From: Candidatus Peregrinibacteria bacterium
GTDB lineage: Bacteria > Patescibacteriota > Gracilibacteria > UBA1369
DNA length: 9,037 nucleotides
Direction: 5' to 3'
Assembly (NCBI GenBank): GCA_014729615.1
Contig: WJJQ01000124.1
Coordinates: forward strand, 1-9,037
Position numbers and translations under genes: made by a program. The notes beneath the pieces are model-generated. The model did not search any database and was not told where the DNA came from. It worked only from the letters and a program-made list of their open reading frames with translations. Below, in pieces: positions 5,975-9,037 of this stretch (within the stretch, counting starts at the first letter, position 1; each line of letters begins with the position of its first letter).

Positions 5975-6475
5975 ATATAACACGGCATAGCCGGTTTGCT
6001 CACTGAAATATATCATTCACTTAACCAGCAAAAAAAATGGATAAAAGCATAGAAAATATAGGTCTACTCAAGTATACATGGACAATTTTGACTGGAAAAA
6101 ACAGACAAATTGAATATTTTGCAGAAAAAGGAGAAAGAATTAGAGGTGAATTCATTATCACACTTGGTAAAAATGCAGTAATTTTAACAAATATCTCTGA
6201 AGGAAAAAGAATTCCAATAATTGTAAGACCGTGGGAAAAAATCGAAGATAATAATCTATTTATGAGAATAACGAAATTTATCGACAATAAAAACTTTGAA
6301 TGGATTTTTTCCAGTCAAAATGGCAATGAATTTATCGAAGTAAATGATGAAAATGGAGACGAACTATATACTATGAATTTAAAATAAATTTCAGTGAGCC
6401 CACCCAAATTTGACAGGTGTATGCCTTCGGCATATTTTACACCTGCCAAACTTCGGCTATGCCAGAACGTTATGT
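5975..6475 (+). repeat. attC site G enlarged by an internal ORF
   Basis: R'' ATATAAC (5975-5981), perfect outer arm GGCATAGCCG (5984-5993) with CGGCTATGCC (6454-6463), R' GTTATGT (6469-6475). The apical stem CAGGTGTA (6414-6421) pairs with TACACCTG (6438-6445) around ATGCC-TTC-GGCAT. A middle arm GCTCACTGAAAT (5998-6009) with ATTTCAGTGAGC (6388-6399) is a perfect 12-bp inverted repeat around the 116-aa gene. The total is 501 bp, against about 120-150 bp for the ordinary sites. Confidence 0.85.
6037..6387 (+). CDS. Hypothetical 116-aa protein encoded inside attC G
   Basis: Unrecognised soluble protein. It begins with a helix (KSIENIGLLKYTWTIL) followed by alternating strands such as EFIITLGKNAVILTNI and RIPIIVRPWEKI. 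The C-terminal part (EWIFSSQNGNEFIEVNDENG) looks like beta hairpins, so a small beta-barrel or sandwich is plausible. No catalytic signature or signal peptide is seen. The ATG at 6037 follows an A-run rather than a Shine-Dalgarno. The TAA (6385-6387) is followed immediately by the right copy of the 12-bp inverted repeat. Its position between the arms of an attC matches the 67-aa gene of site A, although the two proteins are not alike. Confidence 0.65.
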   Translation: MDKSIENIGLLKYTWTILTGKNRQIEYFAEKGERIRGEFIITLGKNAVILTNISEGKRIPIIVRPWEKIEDNNLFMRITKFIDNKNFEWIFSSQNGNEFIEVNDENGDELYTMNLK

Positions 6476-6533
6476 GAAATACACAGAAAACAATTACTTT
6501 AATTAAAGGTATAACAAAAAAGTTTGGTAAATA

Positions 6534-8006
6534 TTATTTATTAGAAGTGGTAGGTATTTGATCTACCAAATCCCTATCTAAAATCTGCTGTGCGGTATAT
6601 TCAAGTGCAGCCCCGTAATTTGGGAATGCATCTAAATCATATGTTTCATTTAATAATTCCAAATCTTCATCGCCCTGTAGAGTTCTTACCAAGATATTGA
6701 ACTTTCCGTTGGTAATACTTGTTGAAATCCAAAATGGGTAATTGAATCTCCTAAATTCCTCATGTGCGTAAGAATCAAATGAATCAGAAGGAGTGTTTGT
6801 GCAAAAGTCTACATCAAACACAAAAAACTTATCATCTCCTATCTTCATATCGTTAATTGTTCCTAAAAATAGGAAGAAATCCTGACCAAATTTACCATCA
6901 AGACGTTCAACAACCTTTTTCATAGCCGGCATATTTGAAACTTGTGGTAATAATTCGTACAAGTGCTGGGACTGACCAAAGTCCTGATCTGCAACTTCTT
7001 TCAGTGGGCTATTCATAATAAGATCAGGATCAGTATTATTTCTTTCGTATTGTGCTGACACAAATGCTCTCAATTCATCATCCAATGCTTCCATATCAAT
7101 ATTTCCGTCATCGGTAAATTTTATACCTGATTCTGTTAAGATTTTTTGTAATATTGTCTTTCTGTCTGTGGCAAATTCTAAATAAGATTCAAATGCGTGC
7201 TGGTATTGTTCCGGATTTACAGTATCCTCGGCTTTGCTATAATAATCGCTATATTCTTCTGACACTAAAGCCATATGTACGTATTCACCAAGTACAGCCT
7301 TTGTATCTTTGTTGCGCCACACTTTTTCAAAATGTGCTAATAAGCCAGGTTTTTTATCGGAAAATTCAATATCCTGTTTCCAAGATGCTTTTTCTTCTGG
7401 TTGATCATGCTGCCAAGCGGTCAGCATAGTTATCTTTCTGCGTGTGCCCTGAACCAGTAGCCAATCCAACACTTCTCTTATTTTATATGGCTGATTGTAT
7501 TCCCATGATCCCTGCATTTGAATTACAGTGTCATCCATCTCAAGATCACCCAATGCAGAGCGGATATTGGTCATGCAGTGTTTTCCATCACTATTATTAT
7601 CTGGATGATTAGGGCAGCTCTGGCAAAAGAAATCATAAGTATTACGGAAGACTACTGTTGCATCACTATCTTTATCATAAGCCTGTTTTAAAGCTCGATA
7701 CATTTCGCTCTTTGGAATCAGGGAATCCGCTTCAGGATTTCTTTCCTGCATTCTACGTACAAATTCTACTATTTTCTGAAAACGCTCATCACTTTGATAT
7801 TTTTCAGTGATTTCAGCTCTTACCTCAGGAGGAGTTGATCCCATTAACAAATCCTCAGCTGCGTAAGTCATTGCAAGGACTTCTTCTGGATCCATTGTTT
7901 CTGTAATGCCTGCATATTGAGGTGCATTTATAGCAGCTATAACTGAATGTAAAGCTCCTTCAAGGTGATGCGGACGTACCACCAATGATTCCTTCTGTTC
8001 AACCAT
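6534..8006 (-). CDS. DUF1284-like domain protein, 490 aa
   Basis: A large cytosolic, acidic protein. Residues 9-14 (VVRPHH) followed by L, then a cysteine cluster FCQSCPNHPDNNSDGKHC (127-144, cysteines 128, 131 and 144), recall the RxHHL and CxxCP...C layout of DUF1284, a putative metal- or Fe-S-binding domain of about 130-150 aa. Here the match is to the N-terminal 150 residues only; the remaining 340 aa are unrecognised, with helical repeats (200-330) and a C-terminal beta-rich part (DFFLFLGTINDMKIGDDKFF and following). If correct, this is a fusion or long variant of DUF1284. It is the only minus-strand gene and the longest one, and is expressed from its own promoter. The ATG at 8006 is supported by the promoter about 25 bp upstream. 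Confidence 0.65.
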   Translation of the reverse strand: MVEQKESLVVRPHHLEGALHSVIAAINAPQYAGITETMDPEEVLAMTYAAEDLLMGSTPPEVRAEITEKYQSDERFQKIVEFVRRMQERNPEADSLIPKSEMYRALKQAYDKDSDATVVFRNTYDFFCQSCPNHPDNNSDGKHCMTNIRSALGDLEMDDTVIQMQGSWEYNQPYKIREVLDWLLVQGTRRKITMLTAWQHDQPEEKASWKQDIEFSDKKPGLLAHFEKVWRNKDTKAVLGEYVHMALVSEEYSDYYSKAEDTVNPEQYQHAFESYLEFATDRKTILQKILTESGIKFTDDGNIDMEALDDELRAFVSAQYERNNTDPDLIMNSPLKEVADQDFGQSQHLYELLPQVSNMPAMKKVVERLDGKFGQDFFLFLGTINDMKIGDDKFFVFDVDFCTNTPSDSFDSYAHEEFRRFNYPFWISTSITNGKFNILVRTLQGDEDLELLNETYDLDAFPNYGAALEYTAQQILDRDLVDQIPTTSNK

Positions 8007-8031
8007 AATTAAACTTTTATGTTATCTTATA

Positions 8032-8060
8032 ATTATACACTACTTTTAAGAAAGTAGCAA
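8032..8060 (-). promoter_or_regulatory. Sigma-70-type promoter of the minus-strand gene
   Basis: Read on the minus strand: TTGCTA (8060-8055), a spacer of exactly 17 bp, then TATAAT (8037-8032), a perfect -10. The expected start of transcription is near 8025, giving a leader of about 19 nt before the ATG at 8006, without a Shine-Dalgarno. It is the best promoter in the window. Confidence 0.75.
8040..8057. promoter_or_regulatory. Possible operator palindrome in the promoter spacer
   Basis: CTACTTT (8040-8046), 4-nt gap, AAAGTAG (8051-8057): a perfect 7+7 inverted repeat filling the spacer between -35 and -10. A dimeric repressor bound here would block the promoter. No regulator gene is adjacent. 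A local hairpin is the alternative reading. Confidence 0.4.
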
Positions 8061-8125
8061 ATCCAAAGACCAAACTTTTTTGTTATAATACTGATAATTG
8101 ATAGTAATTGTTTTCTGTGTACAAC

Positions 8126-8264
8126 ACCTAACAAAGTTTATGTAGCTCTACATCAAGTTCGTGATATTATACCTAATGTTTCGACTCAAATTTTAAAAAT
8201 TTATTGTGGCTCCGCCAAAATTATAATAAATTTTTAAAACTTCACATAAACTTAAACGTTAGAC
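8126..8264 (+). repeat. attC site H
   Basis: R'' ACCTAAC (8126-8132), with a second R''-like box GTACAAC just before it (8119-8125). Outer arm AAGTTTATGT (8134-8143) with ACATAAACTT (8244-8253), both perfect; R' GTTAGAC (8258-8264). The apical stem is a perfect 15 bp, TTTTAAAAATTTATT (8191-8205) with its complement (8225-8239), capped by TGGC-TCC-GCCA. The left spacer contains a second ATATTATA motif. The site is AT-rich compared with its neighbours, yet the pairing is kept. Confidence 0.85.
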
Positions 8265-8293
8265 GAAATTGAAAAAGAAAAATATTTTCGCTT

Positions 8294-8299
8294 TATAAT
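8294..8299 (+). promoter_or_regulatory. -10 box of cassette 9 promoter
   Basis: A perfect TATAAT ends 9 nt before the ATG at 8309, so the leader is at most about 3 nt. TTGAAA (8269-8274), at 19 bp, is a possible -35 and lies inside the left terminal inverted repeat. Confidence 0.55.
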
Positions 8300-8308
8300 A
8301 AAATCACT

Positions 8309-8710
8309 ATGACAAATGAAGAACTAATAAAGGAAGCAGTTCAAGTTGTGAATCCTAAAACAATTGGCGACTCCGAAATGGGAGGTGTTGGTTGTGCTTT
8401 AATAACTGACAAAAACACTATTTTTAAAGGAGTGTGTATTGATACCAGCTCGGGAATGGGATTTTGTGCTGAACATACCGCAATTAGTCAAATGATCACT
8501 CAGGGTGAATACAAGATTAAAAAAATTGTGGCTGTTTGGAAAGATGAAAAAGGAGATGTTTTTGTCATACCGCCTTGTGGAAGATGTCGTGAATTTATGC
8601 GTCAAACAAATGAGAAGAATCTAGAAACAGAAGTTGTTTTAGATACAAATAAGGCGGTAAAGTTGAAAGAATTGCTTCCTTATTACGATTGGTGGCAAAA
8701 AATAGGATAA
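8309..8710 (+). CDS. Cytidine deaminase-like / blasticidin-S deaminase-like enzyme
   Basis: A 133-aa zinc-dependent deaminase of the CDA fold. CAE (53-55) supplies the first zinc cysteine and the catalytic glutamate, and PPCGRC (88-93) supplies the other two cysteines; all key residues are present. The spacing and the segments IVAVWKDEKGDVFVIPPCGR and LKELLPYYDW resemble the single-domain cytidine deaminase and blasticidin-S deaminase group, in which the C-terminal LLP motif is also found. The expected reaction is hydrolytic deamination of cytidine or a related cytosine nucleoside; drug inactivation cannot be excluded. Single gene of its cassette, nearly leaderless, with the stop codon meeting the right terminal inverted repeat. 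Confidence 0.87.
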   Translation: MTNEELIKEAVQVVNPKTIGDSEMGGVGCALITDKNTIFKGVCIDTSSGMGFCAEHTAISQMITQGEYKIKKIVAVWKDEKGDVFVIPPCGRCREFMRQTNEKNLETEVVLDTNKAVKLKELLPYYDWWQKIG

Positions 8711-8760
8711 AAATATTTTTCTTTTTCAACTGCTCCGCTATTGCTACGCCCCTACGGGTC

Positions 8761-8905
8761 GCCTAACACGGTATATGGGGTTCGGAAAATTTCACGCAAA
8801 TTATAAAACTGAAGGATGTGAAATGTTCCTCTCCCAAATTTGCCAAAATGCTAATTGATTTTTAAAGAAATTTTGGCAAACTTCCCATATACCGGAACGT
8901 TATGT
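8761..8905 (+). repeat. attC site I with a short middle arm
   Basis: R'' GCCTAAC (8761-8767), outer arm GGTATATGGG (8770-8779) with CCCATATACC (8884-8893), R' GTTATGT (8899-8905). The apical stem TTTGCCAAAAT (8839-8849) pairs with ATTTTGGCAAA (8870-8880). A middle arm GGAAAATTTCAC (8784-8795) pairs with GTGAAATGTTCC (8818-8829), 11 of 12, around a 22-nt loop. Confidence 0.87.
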
Positions 8906-9037
8906 GACATAAAAATTTTTCAAGACTACACTTATGGGAAATAGACCAAAAGTCGGGCTTGGAGTAATTGTCATTAAAAACGGCAAAATCCTCCTCGGTA
9001 AAAGAAAAAACGCACATGGTGAAGGAGCTTGGTGCTA
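8900..9037 (+). mobile_element. Gene cassette 10, right end outside the window
   Basis: Opens at G/TTATGT of site I and contains the start of a NUDIX gene. Its attC and terminal inverted repeat would lie beyond 9037. Confidence 0.7.
8934..9037 (+). CDS. NUDIX hydrolase, N-terminal fragment
   Basis: The first 34 codons are present; the frame is open to the window end. The segment VGLGVIVIKNGKILLGKRK followed by HGEGAW is the typical start of NUDIX pyrophosphohydrolases of the NUDT15/MutT-like type, two beta strands leading to the glycine-rich turn before the Nudix box. The Nudix box itself (GX5EX7REUXEEXGU) lies outside, so catalytic competence cannot be judged. Such enzymes hydrolyse nucleoside diphosphate derivatives, often oxidised or non-canonical NTPs. 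The start ATG at 8934 is 29 nt inside the cassette, without a ribosome binding site. Confidence 0.8.
   Translation, partial: MGNRPKVGLGVIVIKNGKILLGKRKNAHGEGAWC

Larger units (their letters stand above)
5336..6469 (+). mobile_element. Gene cassette 7 (one gene in the body, one inside its attC)
   Basis: Opens at G/TTATAT of site F and closes at site G, whose R'' ATATAAC (5975-5981) is the exact complement. The terminal inverted repeat pairs 5335-5357 with 5961-5981 (GTTATATGA and TTGCCCAT blocks), overlapping the first codons of the gene. Confidence 0.82.
6470..8258 (+). mobile_element. Gene cassette 8 (inverted gene)
   Basis: Opens at G/TTATGT of site G and closes at site H (R'' ACCTAAC, 8126-8132, 6 of 7 complementary). 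The terminal inverted repeat spans about 60 bp and includes a perfect 19-bp block (6480-6498 with 8103-8121) and a perfect 18-bp block (6510-6527 with 8070-8087). The only gene points against the attC orientation. Confidence 0.85.
8259..8899 (+). mobile_element. Gene cassette 9
   Basis: Opens at G/TTAGAC of site H and closes at site I (R'' GCCTAAC, 8761-8767, 6 of 7 complementary). The terminal inverted repeat is a perfect 20 bp, TTGAAAAAGAAAAATATTTT (8269-8288) with 8710-8729. The right copy is separated from R'' by about 30 extra bases (8730-8760). Confidence 0.83.
1..9037 (+). mobile_element. Integron gene-cassette array (internal part)
   Basis: Nine related attC-like sites recur every 0.6-1.9 kb, always between genes, and each ends in a GTTRRRY-type core box. 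Seven of the ten genes outside the sites form single-gene units; one unit has two genes and one is inverted. Each R'' box (RYYYAAC) is complementary to the R' box that opens the same cassette, the signature of insertion as circles. No IntI integrase, Pc promoter or attI is present, so the platform lies outside the window. The sites resemble each other strongly, as in sedentary chromosomal integrons. The identification rests on site structure only and is confident; the host is not identified. Confidence 0.88.

Noticed and set aside
6018..6025. CACTTAAC before the 116-aa ORF as an extra R'' core box
   Set aside because: It resembles R'' of site C, but there is no matching GTTRRRY box after the ORF, so a separate cassette inside site G is not supported.
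8269..8288. Archaeal TATA box about 25 nt before the deaminase start
   Set aside because: AAATATTTT could suggest an archaeal host, but other cassettes lack it, while bacterial -10 boxes and a -35/17 bp/-10 promoter are present.
1..9037. CRISPR array or insertion sequences
   Set aside because: The repeats are 120-150 bp structured sites with whole genes between them, not short direct repeats with equal spacers; no transposase gene is present.

Overview
The window is best read as a stretch of an integron gene-cassette array: nine attC-like recombination sites separate single genes or gene pairs. Neither an integrase gene nor an attI site lies in the window. The attC sites are close relatives of one another (shared GGCATATNCGG-type outer arm, AAATTTG...CAAAC stem flanks, CTTCG-N-ATATTAT apical motif, GTTRTRYGAAATAA right end). 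That similarity is expected of a sedentary chromosomal integron rather than a mixed mobile one. The DNA is AT-rich, TGA is used as a stop, and starts lack convincing Shine-Dalgarno sites. Several starts instead sit 6-9 nt after a bacterial -10 box, implying leaderless mRNAs. Together with a VirD4/HerA-like ATPase of a style common in Patescibacteria (CPR), this suggests an uncultured bacterium, perhaps CPR. That placement is inference.

Layout. Positions 1-348 are the remainder of attC A, which carries a 67-aa ORF inside the site. Cassette 2 (343-1014) holds a 177-aa unknown protein. Cassette 3 (1015-1824) holds a P-loop kinase-like protein. Cassette 4 (1826-2873) holds a short VirD4/HerA-type ATPase. 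Cassette 5 (2875-3471) holds a ParB/sulfiredoxin-fold-like protein. Cassette 6 (3473-5335) holds two genes, a DUF711 (UPF0210) protein and a GNAT acetyltransferase. Cassette 7 (5336-6469) holds a membrane-anchored unknown and, inside its attC, a 116-aa ORF. Cassette 8 (6470-8258) holds a 490-aa DUF1284-like protein on the minus strand with its own promoter. Cassette 9 (8259-8899) holds a cytidine/blasticidin-deaminase-like enzyme. Cassette 10 (8900-end) begins a NUDIX hydrolase that runs off the window.

The genes do not form one pathway; each cassette is an independent unit, several with a recognisable private promoter. Each R'' box is complementary to the R' box at the start of its own cassette (exactly in five of eight cassettes), the expected scar of insertion as circles.

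Three features go beyond a textbook array. First, every complete cassette has long terminal inverted repeats, about 20-60 bp, running inward from the core sites to the stop codon or into the gene. Second, two attC sites (A and G) contain an ORF in a middle arm, each flanked by its own perfect 12-bp inverted repeat, while sites F and I have the same arm with short loops. Third, core sites appear to donate expression signals: a -35-like hexamer in cassette 4 and a start codon in cassette 7. These are the best candidates for something undescribed here.
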